A program made the translations under genes and the position numbers. The notes below the pieces were generated by a model, which worked only from the letters and a program-made list of their open reading frames with translations, did not search any database and was not told the origin of the DNA. This document shows, in pieces, positions 13,868 through 25,532 of a DNA stretch of 64,000 nucleotides. The stretch is from the NCBI GenBank assembly GCA_020466095.1, contig CM035808.1, positions 24,972,796 through 25,036,795 on the forward strand, read 5' to 3'. The number at the start of each line of letters is the position of its first letter. The first letter of the stretch is position 1. The stretch is from Chlorops oryzae (lineage: Eukaryota; Arthropoda; Insecta; Diptera; Chloropidae).

Positions 13868-14053
13868 AGGGAACGTGTCCAAACTACGTGAACCATTTTT
13901 TACTACTTTTTACCCCCACCCCCCCCCCCCCCCCCCCCCCCACCCCTCGGTGACAATCCGTAGAATAATTTAAGTGACCAATTTGTCCAAGTGTAGTACT
14001 TTCAGGACCCCCCTCCCCACCTAAAAGGGTCACGTAGTTTGGACACGTTCCCT
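13868..14053. mobile_element. Small inverted-repeat element with poly-C core
   Basis: Ends at 13868-13894 and 14027-14053 are inverted copies of AGGGAACGTGTCCAAACTAC plus CGTGA. The interior contains a C-homopolymer of about 20 bases (13915-13945) and a second C-rich patch at 14007-14020. It is probably a MITE. I could not find a target duplication, so the family is unknown. Confidence 0.6.
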
Positions 14054-14357
14054 AAAAACGTTCATAGGAAAAGTGCATAGCGCATTGAGATATCCTGAGC
14101 ATTTAAAAATTATATGTAAACACATTGGCATGACTATGTCGCTCCACCTCGCAGACACTCTCATGCTGAGCATATCACCGAGGCGTCCGCAATGAAAGAC
14201 GCTTGGACTTGTTCACCGCCGACACTATATTCTGCTGGGAACATACATACACGCATTATTCAAAATGTTACAAATGTTTGCTTCAACAAAAATGCCATTG
14301 TGTGCTTCATTTTTGAAAGTCTTTAAGTTTACGTACTTCAGCAATACTCCAATGGAA

Positions 14358-14692
14358 ATTTTTTTTTTTTTTTTTGCGGCAAAGGGGTCAAAAATCCTTC
14401 CAAACTGTCAACATCCGTGATTGCTGGGTGTATGGTGATTCCACTAAAAAACATGCCCCTCTCTTCTAGTTGGAATTCCTTCCCATGGAAACGCTGTGGC
14501 ATTACTTCGGGGTAGGGCCCAAAATTCGTCAAAAAGTGACGCTCCCTAACAATTAATCTGCGGCCGGGTCCCGCTTCATACATTTATTTACCAGTCTGCA
14601 TGATTCGACTGGGGCAATCGACTAGCACCGCGGCTCAGAAAAGGCGGGGTCGTCAAGCCCGTGACCCGTGCCATGGGGCCTCCTGCATCATG
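14358..14692 (-). mobile_element. Short poly-A retroposon, copy B
   Basis: Second copy of the minus-strand poly-A retroposon described for copy A, carried along by the segment duplication. A long A tail (minus strand) follows GCCGC. The repeat CTCCAATGCCAAT at 14693-14705 matches the left flank of copy A. An 81-codon minus frame here is not a gene. Confidence 0.65.
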
Positions 14693-15360
14693 CTCCAATG
14701 CCAATATATTATATTATGTGATGAATTATAATTCGAAAAAATCCGAAATTTTTCTCTTCTTCAAATTAACTCAATAACAGTAATTAGTTATATAAAAAAT
14801 AAGGAGCATAATTAAGTCTCCTCAAGTGCTTTTTGATTGAAATAAATTTAAGAAAATATATACATTTATATTTAATGAGTAGATCATAACATACAAGCAC
14901 GCACTTACTTATGAAGGCATGTATATGCCGGCAAAGTGTTTGCCAAATTATAATTTATATATCATGAGGAAAGATTGCGTGACTGAAATCAGTTATTAAC
15001 GTAAAAATAATACCTTATTGCGGCACAGTTGGTCGCCTCAAGTCTACCTTGGTGTAAAGCTAAAACAAAACAAAAACTTACAGAAAAAAAATCGGTGTTT
15101 GTTCTTGGTGTCATTTTTTTTCGCTCCTTCCTCCTGTTTATTTGTTTTATTTTTCATGTTTGATAGAAATTTATGAACGCCTTCTTTTCAGGTAGATTAC
15201 ATAAAGACATTATACGTATACCAAGCCTCGACTTTGCGGAAATTGAGAGTCCATTCAACTGGATTAATGATTTTGCTATAGCGTGAGAAGGAAAAACACA
15301 TTCATACGTATGTAGATTTATCAATATAATACGTATATACAGATACCATATATATACATA

Positions 15361-16647
15361 TTAGGTGTAGTAAAAAGAAATCCATTATTTTTGCATTAAA
15401 TTGAGGGCTTTATTTAAGATAGTTAGAATGACCCGATTTAGGTCAAATATGCGCCGTTTTGTTCGATAACTTGTTGCCATTTTGAAGGTAATTTCTTTAT
15501 GCCTCTCTCATAGAAGCCCTCGTTCCTATTAGCAAAAAATTGAGACAGTCGAATTTCAGAAGCCTCTCTTGAAGCGAATGTTTCACCAGCAAAATTGTTC
15601 GCCATGGACAGGAACAGATGGTAATCACTTGGTGCCAGGTCCGGACTATAAGGTGGATGCAGAAGAACCTCCCAACCAAACTCCCGGAGCTTCTGGCGAG
15701 TCACTATCGATGTGTGTGGCCTGGCGTTGTCCTGATGGAACACAATTCCTCTCCTATTGGCCAAAGCTGGCCGCTTATGGGCGATTGCTTCCTTCAGACG
15801 GTCCAATTGTTGACAGTAGAGTTCCGAGTTAAGAGTTTTGCCGTATGGGAGCAGCTCATAGTAGATAATTCCCTGCCAATCCCACCAAACACACAGCAAA
15901 ACCTTCCTGGCCGTCAATCCTGGCTTGGCCACCGTTTCCGCCGGTTCACCGTGTTTCGACCTCGACCGTTTTCGCTTGACGTTGTCGTAAGTGACCCACT
16001 TTTCATCACCAGTCACCAACCGCTTCAGAAATGGTCGATTTTGTTGCGGTTCAGCAGCGATTCGCAGATGGAAATTCGGTCTGTGAGGTTTTTTTGCGTT
16101 AACTCGTGTGGCACCCATACATCGAGCTTCTTTGTGTATCCAGCCTTATTAAAATGGTTCCAAACGGTTTTTTGTGCAATCTTTAGCTCTTTTGCAATCG
16201 AAACAGTGCTAACATGACGGTCGGACTCGATAATTTCCATGATTTTATCGACATTTTCGACAATTGGCCTTCCAGTGCGTGGTGCATCCTTGACATGGAA
16301 GTTACCGGAACGGAATCGACGAAACCAAAATTGCGCATGATTGGCTGTTACAGTATCAGGTCCATAAACGCTATTCACATTTTCAGCCGCCTGGCTTGCG
16401 TTTTCTCCCTTATCGAAGAAAAACTGTAAAATGTAGCGAATTTTCTCTTTGATGATGTCCATCTTTGACAAGCTCCCAAACAAAACTGAATCAATCAATC
16501 AAAAAAGTGTCAAAAAAGCTTTTTTAGTAGGAACTGTCATCTTTCTAATGCCCCCTAGCGGAACACGATCGGACATATACAACGCGAGATGCAGATAAAT
16601 AACTCCATCTATTGGAAAAATAATGGATTTCTTTTTACTACACCTAA
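15361..16647 (-). mobile_element. mariner element, copy 1 (defective)
   Basis: 1287-bp Tc1/mariner-superfamily element with matching inverted ends starting TTAGGTGTAGTAAAAAG (about 32 bp perfect), flanked by TA at 15359-15360 and 16648-16649. Copy A of the surrounding duplication reads straight through as ACATATATGG, giving the exact empty site. It is almost identical to 43231-44518 but one base shorter, and that base breaks its transposase. Non-autonomous; it could be moved only by transposase made elsewhere. Confidence 0.97.
15438..16462 (-). pseudogene. mariner transposase, frameshifted
   Basis: Encodes the same 341-residue mariner transposase as copy 2, but a single G is missing near 16034 (ATGG here, ATGGG in copy 2). 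The amino-terminal frame (HTH DNA-binding part and the WVPHELT linker) therefore stops just after the NRNKID stretch. The catalytic part, with TGDEKW, QDNARPHTS and YSPDLAPSDYHLF, lies in the next frame. A few missense changes also separate it from copy 2. The start is taken at the ATG whose complement is 16460-16462; a longer open frame upstream begins only with TTG. It cannot make a full transposase without frameshifting. Confidence 0.93.
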
Positions 16648-16953
16648 TATATGGATCTGTGTTGGAAGATTGTCTTTGTAAATCTGAAATCGGCTAGCTC
16701 ATTGTAGATTTTCATGTAAAGATGAAGATGGCACTTTATAATATAAATCGTGGTCATATGAAGTACCATTTTCTAATATTTCTCGTAACAGGAATTTCGT
16801 TGAGTATGTTAGTCTATAAAAAGAAGTCCTCTTATATGAAGCAGTCGATTTTTACTTGGAAGTAGAATCTCGTACCTCTCTTTATACTCTTTATTTAAAT
16901 AAGGCTACATAAGGTATGTACTATTCAAAATTTGTAAAATATCACTATCTATC

Positions 16954-17184
16954 AACCCAATTCTAAATAAATATTCCCCGGGAGCTTTTTCCCTACAAAT
17001 TTTTACCCGCTGAAACAGGAAGTCAATAAAAGCGTCAATAAAAAGGATAATGTGTTGTATTTGCTTAAAAATTTTCGAAATTTTTGCTCCTTTTATTTTC
17101 CCTTCCCAATGTGTTCAGAACGGGGGGATATTTTTTTTCAAATCCGCAGGAAAAAAAATCCCCGGGAATATTTAGAATCGGGCT
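16954..17184. mobile_element. CCCGGG-type MITE, copy B
   Basis: Duplicate of the element at 12191-12423 inside copy B of the repeated segment. The inverted ends are the same (ACCCAATTCTAAATA ... TTTAGAATCGGGCT), each followed inward by a CCCGGG-containing block. Non-coding. Confidence 0.7.
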
Positions 17185-17781
17185 GTATCTTATGACTTTT
17201 TATTTTTCGTCGGATTAAAAAATTGTTTATCATAGTTTAAGGCTGAGAACACCTGGGATCAAACAAAACGAAACCGAAACAAACGGTATTCAAAATCAAC
17301 AGTTTTTAATGCCCTATGGGAGCGAATACACTAGAGTAGTAAAAACGAAACGGTTTTTGCGTCCGTGGACAACTAGTTCCAAAAGCTCTGTCAGATTTTG
17401 AACCAAAGCATACACAGAGAAAAAAATCAACTAGAAAATTGGTTAATGCAAAACACAAATATTTTTAAATTTAAAAATTTTTCTTAATGGCAAAAATAAA
17501 GATTTTCCTTTTGAGTGAACCATATTTCAGGTTGAATTGGCATGAGAATTTTCAAAAATGGATTTAAATTTGAATTGTTGGACTATCCACGGACATAATT
17601 GAAATGACAAGATAATTATTAAAATAAAAAAAAAATTTTTCTAAAGTACCTATACAAAGAAGAAATGTGAAAACAAATTTATTTAACGTTCAAAGCAAAT
17701 GGCCACAAAGTCCTCTGCTGAACATAACCCCAAAAATTGCCATCGGATGGACTTCATCCGATTTTGTATTGCTTTCGCATT

Positions 17782-19967
17782 CATGTAGGAGTGTAGGTCT
17801 AACTATTCTTCTTCCTAATCCCTGGAATATGTTAGAGCTACGCTGCTTGAACATAGGCATATAGCATGAGGAAAAGAGAAGCATGCTATGGCAGCGAAAT
17901 ATTTAGCTCTGCTCTGGTAAAATGCATTGCCACTTTTATTTTTAATTTTGGGAGATTTTCGAGTACATTACATATAAAATATCTACCAAACTCATAAAAT
18001 GATATGAAAAGCTTGAAAAACATAAAACTAATCAAGGAAACTCAATATCTAGGAGAAAAAGATATTGTTTTTTTAGTCTTACCCTGTCCACATAACTTTT
18101 TGATCACACTGTTTCAGCAAAAATACTGAATTCTATGTACAATCAAATTCGTAGCCGTAGTCAAAAATGTATGTCAATTTATCACAAATTGAAAACATTT
18201 GTGCACATTAAGCAAAAACATATCGTAGTACATTTATTAAAGCTTCAATTATAACTTTTAAAGCTATATAAAAAACCCTAGCCGACGCCGCACAGTGCTT
18301 CGTTCCCATACATTCGATGGACAAAAATAGAAAGAAGTGTCGTAGGGCAATAAAATTTGGCACAAGTCCCTAATATGGCTTAATTAAGAAAATTTCGAAG
18401 TTTCATCAAAATTGACCCCTCCCACCACCCACCGCCCATACCACCCAAAGTTATTTTCGGCTATAAAAATGGATATTTTGCCAAAAATTTCTTAAAAATT
18501 GGGAGAAGAGTATATACATATGCGATCTTATCAAAAAATAATATTTCCTCCATTAATTTCGTAAGATTTTTATTACTGTTTTCACGTTCGCGTCTTAAGT
18601 CTTTTCGCAGACAGTTCTGTTAAAAAAACGAGAGATAAAGCAAGGACTTAAGACTCAATAATCAGCCACATTTTTTTAAAATTGCAACGAAAAACAACGA
18701 AGGTAAAGACTTATAAATGCATGCACATTTCATAAATATTGAAAAGCATACTTTTTGGCTGCATTTAATAATGTTTATTTACAAAGAAAACTTTAGTATA
18801 AATCATGAAAATATACATTTTTAAAATCTAACTTTTTCTTTATTTGTTGGTTCGATAAAAGTCTGATTTTTTCATAACTTATTAGAGGAATATATAAGGT
18901 ACTAAAAATAGGAATAAAAAAATACCCGTTTTTCCGTATTTTTTTTTTTTACTCCATTAAAGTTTCGATATTTTTTACTATGAAAAAAAAATTTGTGCCT
19001 TTTTCAAGCAGAAAAGCAAAATGATATTAAGCTCCTTTGCCTAAAAGCATATTTTTAATGTACTTCTCATATATTTGAAAAGTTAAAACAACAAACCTAA
19101 AGTCTATTATTAAAAAAACGTATTTGTGGCAATTTCTTGCGAAACAGCTTGAAACAAGTGTTTCATAAATCAAGAAAAACGCTTATGGGAAAAATGATTT
19201 TTTTCTCAATTGTTGGTTCGATAGAAGTCTGATTTTTTCATATCTTATTAGAAGAATATATAAGGTATTAAAAATAGGAATAAAAAAATACCCGTTTTTT
19301 CCGTATTTTTTTTTTTTTACTCCATTAAAGTTTTGTAATTTTTTGAATAACCAACCAAAAATTTGTGTTTTTCAAAGCAAAAAACCAAAACGACATTAAG
19401 CCCCTTAAAATTGCCTTAAAATTTATTTTTTATTTATTACTTATATATTGAAGAAGTCAAAAAATTAAGTTTGAAGTAATTTCACGAAAAAATAAATTTT
19501 TGAGATTATTTTTAGTGAATCGACTTGAGCGATTTTTTTGTTAAAGCAGTTTTGCTTAAAATCGTCTTACTTCAGCGCCCTCTAGTGGTGATCTAAAGAA
19601 TCAAACCATAAATATTTTTCTATAATTATATTAGTTGTTTTATTATCTTTCCGAAAATATATATTTCATCAATATATTAAAACAATTTTTTTTTTTTGAT
19701 TTTTGTCTATGGGTCGAAGCACTGTGCGCCGTGTTTCTTTGCAAGTGGCATCTTAGTGCCACTTTGTGTCCACCCGTATTGTTGTTGGTAGCTTTCTGAT
19801 AAATTTCTCGAATTTTTTGAATTTCCTATTAGTGCCTAAGGTTTTTGTTGGTAGCTTTTTGGTGAATCTCCCCAATTTGTTGAATTTCCTATACCTGCCT
19901 ATTGGTGTATTTCCCCATTGCGGCAGAGCCATTTCGACGTCGACAGTTAGACCTACACTCCTACATG
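17782..19967. mobile_element. hAT-like non-autonomous element (host of nested Transib)
   Basis: Ends 17782-17804 and 19945-19967 are perfect 23-bp inverted repeats starting CATGTAGGAGTGTAGGTC. The flanking octamers are TTCGCATT (17774-17781) and TTCGCAAT (19968-19975), a 7/8 match to an 8-bp duplication, and they fit the hAT preference nTnnnnAn. With the nested Transib removed about 750 bp remain, with no transposase. A roughly 63-bp tandem duplication lies at 19782-19907 and a small hairpin (AGTGGCA/TGCCACT) at 19744-19762. The family call rests on duplication length only. Confidence 0.7.
18291..19726. mobile_element. Transib-like non-autonomous transposon with RSS-like ends
   Basis: Both ends begin with CACAGTG pointing inward (18291-18297 and complement of 19720-19726), followed by CTTCG. 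Both flanks carry CGCCG (18286-18290 and 19727-19731), a perfect 5-bp duplication matching the GC-rich CGNCG preference known for Transib. The left end has a nonamer-like ACAAAAATA at 18321-18329 after a 23-bp spacer. The right end has ACAAAAATC (complement of 19698-19706) after a 13-bp spacer, or GACAAAAAT after 12. No transposase frame is visible. Inside, a 124-bp direct repeat occurs at 18844-18967 and 19210-19333. Transib is the family from which RAG1 is thought to descend. Confidence 0.85.
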
Positions 19968-19975
19968 TTCGCAAT

Positions 19976-20130
19976 CATATAGAACTATAGCTGCAACTTC
20001 GGCCAAAAGCTATTACGTGGTACACCACAACACTCGACTTATGGCGTGGTTCAACACAGTTGAACTGTTTTACCAAATCATGCCATAACGCGCCAAAATT
20101 TGGCCGAAGTTGCAGCTATAGTTCTATATG
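19976..20130. mobile_element. 155-bp hAT-type MITE
   Basis: Perfect 32-bp inverted ends (19976-20007 and 20099-20130) starting CATATAGAACTATAGCTGC. The flanks are identical octamers TTCGCAAT at 19968-19975 and 20131-20138. Its left duplication is shared with the right flank of the larger hAT-like element, so the two are stacked at one target. Too short to code. Confidence 0.88.
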
Positions 20131-20138
20131 TTCGCAAT

Positions 20139-21780
20139 GCTTAAAAAGTTCTAAGATGAATAAATATCTTATATGTCCAATTTTATAAAACAAATGAGAA
20201 TTATACCGAATGTAAGGAAATGTTATTAAAAATGTTTTCTTTTCAAATCAACCAAAAATGTTGTTGTACCCTATCCAATCCTTACTGCCTTCACATTAAG
20301 TAAATTTCGTCAATATTGAGTCAAAAATCAGAATATCAATAGCGACAAATTAGCAAGCGGAAACAATTAAGTGGATTTAATGAAAGTCTTCGCCGCAATA
20401 ATAACTAGCCGTACGACTCGTACTCAATTCAAATGATTTGGAACGCCTTTGCAATAAAATGTCTACACTTACGTTCAACATTAAACGTTTTAGGGCGAAA
20501 AAAACTTTCATGTTTATTACTTTCTTCTCAATGGGGAGGAAGAAAAAAAGTCAAGTATGACTGGATTTTTTTTTTTTTTTTTTTTTGTTCAACGTGCTAA
20601 GACGCTTTTCTTTTGGCAGTACGAACTGAAGAGGAATTCCCACTTCGTAGAATTTTGTGCCTTAATTGTTTTTGTTCTTGATTTATTTTTGTGACTGAAA
20701 GAAGAAAAGTAATAAATTGGTTGAGGCAACTATTGTTGTATTCCAATGGGGCAGACATTCGATTCGTATATATTTCATTTGCTTAATTATTTATTTAGAA
20801 GTGAACTTGAACTGCGTATCGTTGAACGATTGTTTTGAAAGCGAATCAATAAAATAAAAAAAAAGTCGAACAAAAAATTTTGTCTGAAAAAGTCCAACAA
20901 AAGTTTCAAGTGAATAAAGTGCAAAGAGGTACTAACTAAGATGGAATATCCTGCTGAGACGAAATATATTAAGCTTTCACATAGCTGAAAATAGAATGTT
21001 TACACAAGGGAGTTATGATTCTGGAATAAATCTCTAAAAAAAAAAAAAAGTTTGTGATTTTATTAATGTAGGACTCGCGAAATGGCCTCATATTTTGATT
21101 ATAAATGCTGTCGTTCACATTATTTATACATGCCACTGTCTTTCTGTCTTGTTTTTTTCTTTTTATTTTTTGTTCGGATTATTTTACGGAGGAAGTAAGG
21201 ATGGTTTTGATGGAGAGAGGGCGAAAATATTGTCAATTCCGTTTGGAAATTCTTTTTTGCCTTTTAAATTTTTTATCAGATATGTTAAGGGCGGCTAAAA
21301 ATCTCGTTTTAAAAAATGGTATAAAAAAGTGAAAAATGGGTTAGCATCCATTGTCACGCTACATGAAAATTGGAATACATATCTGCTCTATATATCATAT
21401 GATCTCTTTAAAAAACCTCTGTCAGCTGGGATCTATAAAAAAAAAAGTCCATACATGCCAGCGTTTTTCATAACTTCAGTTATATGGAATTTTATTCGAT
21501 AGCACTCTGCTGAGAATTCATTTGAAGGCATTTTCTTTTATGTAAAAGCAACAGCTTGCGTTCCAATAAAAGTATTCCACTTTTACATTTATTGGTCCAT
21601 AAAAAAGTCCTCTCTCTATCTCTCATTCTCTCTCTGTCTGTCTGTGTCTTTTACCGCCCTAATATAAATACTTCATAATAATTATCCTCTCGGTAAACTT
21701 TTTATTGTTCTTTCGGTCTCTACTACGTTTCAAAATTTGCAGCAATTCCAATGCTTTTTTATTTTTTCATTCAAGTTTAA
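20139..21780. other. Non-coding DNA with a CT-rich microsatellite
   Basis: AT-rich, no supported gene. A T homopolymer lies near 20567-20586, and a CT/CTGT-rich microsatellite at 21608-21649. Short frames near 21095-21330 have no recognisable features. Confidence 0.55.
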
Positions 21781-21975
21781 TTGATTGCCCGACTGAAGAC
21801 AACGGAACTTAAAGCCTCATTCCACCTAACCCTCCTTGAAGATAACGCCCATCGTAACCATTTAGTTGCATTGGGTAAACATTTTTCTGAGCCTATTCAG
21901 CAAATAATTGCGAACGATAAGGATCTGAAGGAAATTATCAAACATGTCGATACTCAATTCGATGGAAAGCCTTAA
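21781..21975 (+). pseudogene. Protein-like 3' coding fragment, family unknown
   Basis: This 64-codon frame reads like the carboxyl end of a real protein: balanced composition, charged helical pattern, words such as SFHLTLLEDNAHRNH and DKDLKEIIKHVDTQ, and a TAA stop. Yet TAA also lies immediately upstream of the frame, there is no ATG, and no in-frame splice acceptor can open it. A/T-rich sequence with AATAAA-like words follows (from 21976 and near 22002). It may be a 5'-truncated retrocopy or an old exon. I do not recognise the parent protein. A translated search against fly proteins would settle it. Confidence 0.35.
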
Positions 21976-24900
21976 AAAAATATATATGTATAAAAAAAAT
22001 GTAATAAAAAAGCAAAAAACAAAAATTACATAAAAACTTTGTCAGACTTTTCTTACGAGTTTATACGACACACCCATATGGTGTAGACTGGCGTAACTAC
22101 ACTTTCTCATTGATTTGACAGCCGTAATGTCACAATGACATGCAGTCATCGGACTAGTCAGGATGGTTGTAAAAACTTCTTTCTTTAGGTAAAACAAAAA
22201 AAAAAAAAAAAACCACAAAAACAAAATGAAACGAGAAATGAGAAAAGTCAGAAAGGAAAATGGAAGCTTCAACCGCCATTGTAATAACCATAAAATTTTA
22301 TTTATTTTGCATATTTTGGAATGTGAATGCCTTTACAGACCATTCTCATGTCACTTGAAGCTCATTTTTTTGGCATGTTCTCGCTTGCCCTAACGATTAC
22401 GAATCAGTTGTTCTCTATGAATGTGCCGTTGAGAGCTTAATAAAAGAAAAGAGGCGTTCTTTTTCTGCTTACGTTATGAGAAGCCGACATCGAAAATCGG
22501 GCAAAAGTTTTCTGATTGCGCTTCGACATTTTAGAAGCCACAAAAAGGACTCTTAACATCTTCAGAACTCGTTCAATTTCGATTTATGGGATTAAACTTT
22601 AAATAGGAATTTCTCGAAATAATATTGTGGAACCTTCTTTTTTTAAAGGAATCTTCCATAGCGTATGAAAAATGTTCTCTTGGGTAAACAAAGTTGCTCA
22701 TACGCCGGGTTGGACTAAAGTGTTTAACAATTAGGTAGGTACTTTTTAGATTTTTTGAAATTTGAAATGGGAATTTAACGGCTATTAAAAAGATGTCAAT
22801 AGTCAAATGAACCAACCCTTTTATGGACTCACGAGAAAAGACATAGCTGACATGTTGTTGAATATCTCGCTTTTTCAGTGAAAATACTCAATTTTTGCTG
22901 AGTCCTAGACTATAAAAAGTCTTATAAATATTCCTATAGAATAAATAATACAGGAGCTATCTGACTGACAGCAAATGAATTTTTAACTTGTAAGCTTCCC
23001 GTTAATCTATGCCTGAATTTTATTAACAAAAATTTCTTTCCTATTTTGAATGGCTTCCAAATAATTAAGCCTTATTTTCGCCTTGACGAGCATGGGTTCT
23101 CTTCCCTCCAAGTTTTCTTGTAAGCAACGCAATTCAAATTTTTGAACTTAACATTTTCTTCGTTTATGTTTTCCGCTAAATTCTTTGAAAGAGACTTCTT
23201 GATTCTACCGATTATGAGCATAAACTGTTTTCTTCGAGCATTTTGCACGTCCATTGCCTTACAATATGAAGTTAAGCGCTACAGAATCTTGCGCAAAACA
23301 GTTCTCACACACATATGCACAGAACATTTTCGAAGTTTTAACATTTATTTTCGAAAATAAAAAACGTGAGGAAAGTCTGAAGTATTCAGTTCTCTTCCAA
23401 TGAAATATTAATACAATGAAATTCATTGGATGTGGAAAAGCTGATTACACGATGCTTTCTCTTCCCGCTTTTTTTCAAAAACACCTGTTCATTCAATAAC
23501 ATTTTAAAGTTTGAGATTATGCTTATATTTTTTTTTGTTCTGTTAGTTAAATTAAACTGCTTAAATTCATTTTAAACGTGAAAAATGATAAAAGGGTTAT
23601 AATTCAATATTTCATAGAGATGTGAAATTGTTTTCAAAATTTGGCTTTTAGTCATTCGAAGGGGCTACATCAAAATTGTGAATAGCAATTTTTCAAAGAA
23701 ATTGTGGAAATAAATTTATTTGGGTGTTGATTGCGATGAAAAAAATAATAGAAGTATTTTAAGCTTACCTTGAGGAAAGTTCAGGTCCGCTGAGAGGGAA
23801 GTTAGCTTCAGTATAATTCATCTTTCAACAGTGATTTTTAGAAAAATTTTCCAACATGATCAAAAGATGGTTTGCTTGACGTACGAACGAAATCCGATTT
23901 ATTCAGATACTTGAAGTAAATAAAAACCATTGAATTCATAGCCATTATTCCGAATTCCTGGCCTACGGCGGAATATAAGGTGCTAGAGATAAAAAAGAAT
24001 AAACAGCTCATAGCCATATTGAGGATATTTTTTTAAATATTTTATAAAATGATTTTTACCTTCATTTTCCATGTTTCTATTGTTGATAATTCTATCTTGG
24101 AATTTTCTCCATTCACCCGATAGAGTTATAAAATTTGCAACTCATATTTTCAAGAAAGAAAGAAACACATTTCGACATTCCATTTGCTATACAAAAAAAA
24201 AAAAAAAAAAAGAATTCCAACAATAAAAAATCTTGAATCGAAACATTTTACAAATTGTATTTACCTTTGGAACCTTTGCACGCGCAGCATACAATCGCAT
24301 TCTTTCAATTGTATGCACTATATTCGTAGAGATTTCGACTTTGAATTCCATTTCGAAATATTCATTTCATTCATTCCAAACGGGTACAAGGGTATAGTTC
24401 CATTCAAAGCGATTCTTCATTGTGTCGCAAGTGTTCAAAAGGTAGTTTATTGACAACAAAAATGTGTCAAGCGCTTCACTTGTATAAAAAAATTTGCAAT
24501 TCGTTTTAAATAAGATGCCATTATTTACAGCTTCCTTAATAGATTTCATGAATTTTTTCAACGTTTATTGATTGCCGAATATAAATACGGGTAATCTAGT
24601 TTGAAGAAAAAAAAGGTACAGAAATCTTAGTTTTAGCCTCCATTTCTCTCTCTCAGGCAAAAAATTAAATAAATCGTCTTTATATCCGGCAGTGCTCATA
24701 AATATAAAATTCAAAAAAGGACTTTGATCTTTTCCATGAGGAAAATCAACTTTTAATCAAGGCATACCCGAGTATTCTGTACGAAGTTCATATTCGTGAC
24801 ATAAGCTATTTTTCAACACACGCATCCATGAAGGTCCCTTTCCACTGCATGTGAAGAATTTTATTTATTTACGTCATTAGTTTTTAGGCTATTGGGCAAT

Positions 24901-25532
24901 GGCTTTCATATGAAATTTCCTAAAAATACATATATATATATATATATACTAGTTTCAACGCAATGATGCTAAACTTCCGTTATTTCTGATGAAATTCTAA
25001 GAATAATAGACGCCTTTGAACCTTTCTTAGAGATTACGTGTGATTTGTACACACTCCTGATTCCGTTTTTATGTTTAAATAATGAAGATGGATGGATAAT
25101 GAAAACGTATGCAAAAGTTTAACTTCCGTAAAGAATATTTAAAGATAGATTATAAATTAAGAAGGAAGATTGTATTCAAAAGCTTCATTGCGGTTTTTAA
25201 AAAGCAGAGGAAAAATATTTAGGCAAATCAGAAGGACTTCTAAAATACCTTTCAAATTTATCCCCAGTTTAAATGAATGAGTACTTCTAAAGCTAGAAAT
25301 ACCCATTTAAACAGGAGGGAATAAGCTTAAAACGGATTTAGAGAAGGCCTTGTGAATTGTCTAATTGTTAAGTTTTAAGAATACTAAAGTATCCAAAGGA
25401 AAACAAGTAAGGATGCTTTGGTCAGGAGATTTTTATGATAGACCCTTAATAATGGATCGGTAAAGAAAATATTTATAGACGAAAATTATGTCTATAGAGG
25501 ACACAAAGTCGCGTATAAAAATTGTTATATTA
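21976..25532. other. Non-coding DNA, no gene recognised
   Basis: AT-rich sequence. Short frames on both strands (for example 22573-22815, 23142-23360, 24184-24453) show no motif, no splice context and skewed composition. A (TA)n tract lies at 24929-24949. Confidence 0.55.

Larger units (their letters stand above)
14259..17625. repeat. Composite duplicated segment, copy B (mariner-interrupted)
   Basis: Direct repeat of 10782-12865, interrupted by a 1287-bp mariner plus a TA duplication at 15359-16649. Differences from copy A are scattered substitutions and small indels, for example a 4-bp TATG insertion near 16805. The start (TTCAAAATGTTAC) and end (GATAATTATTAAAA) match copy A. The element order inside is the same. 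The duplication is therefore older than the mariner insertion. Confidence 0.9.

Noticed and set aside
14338..14583. 81-codon minus frame in the retroposon
   Set aside because: It reads through the poly-A tail and is broken in the sister copy at 10883-11217.
15497..16429. Plus-strand frames of up to 199 codons across the mariner
   Set aside because: They are antisense shadows of the transposase and repeat in the same way in copy 2.
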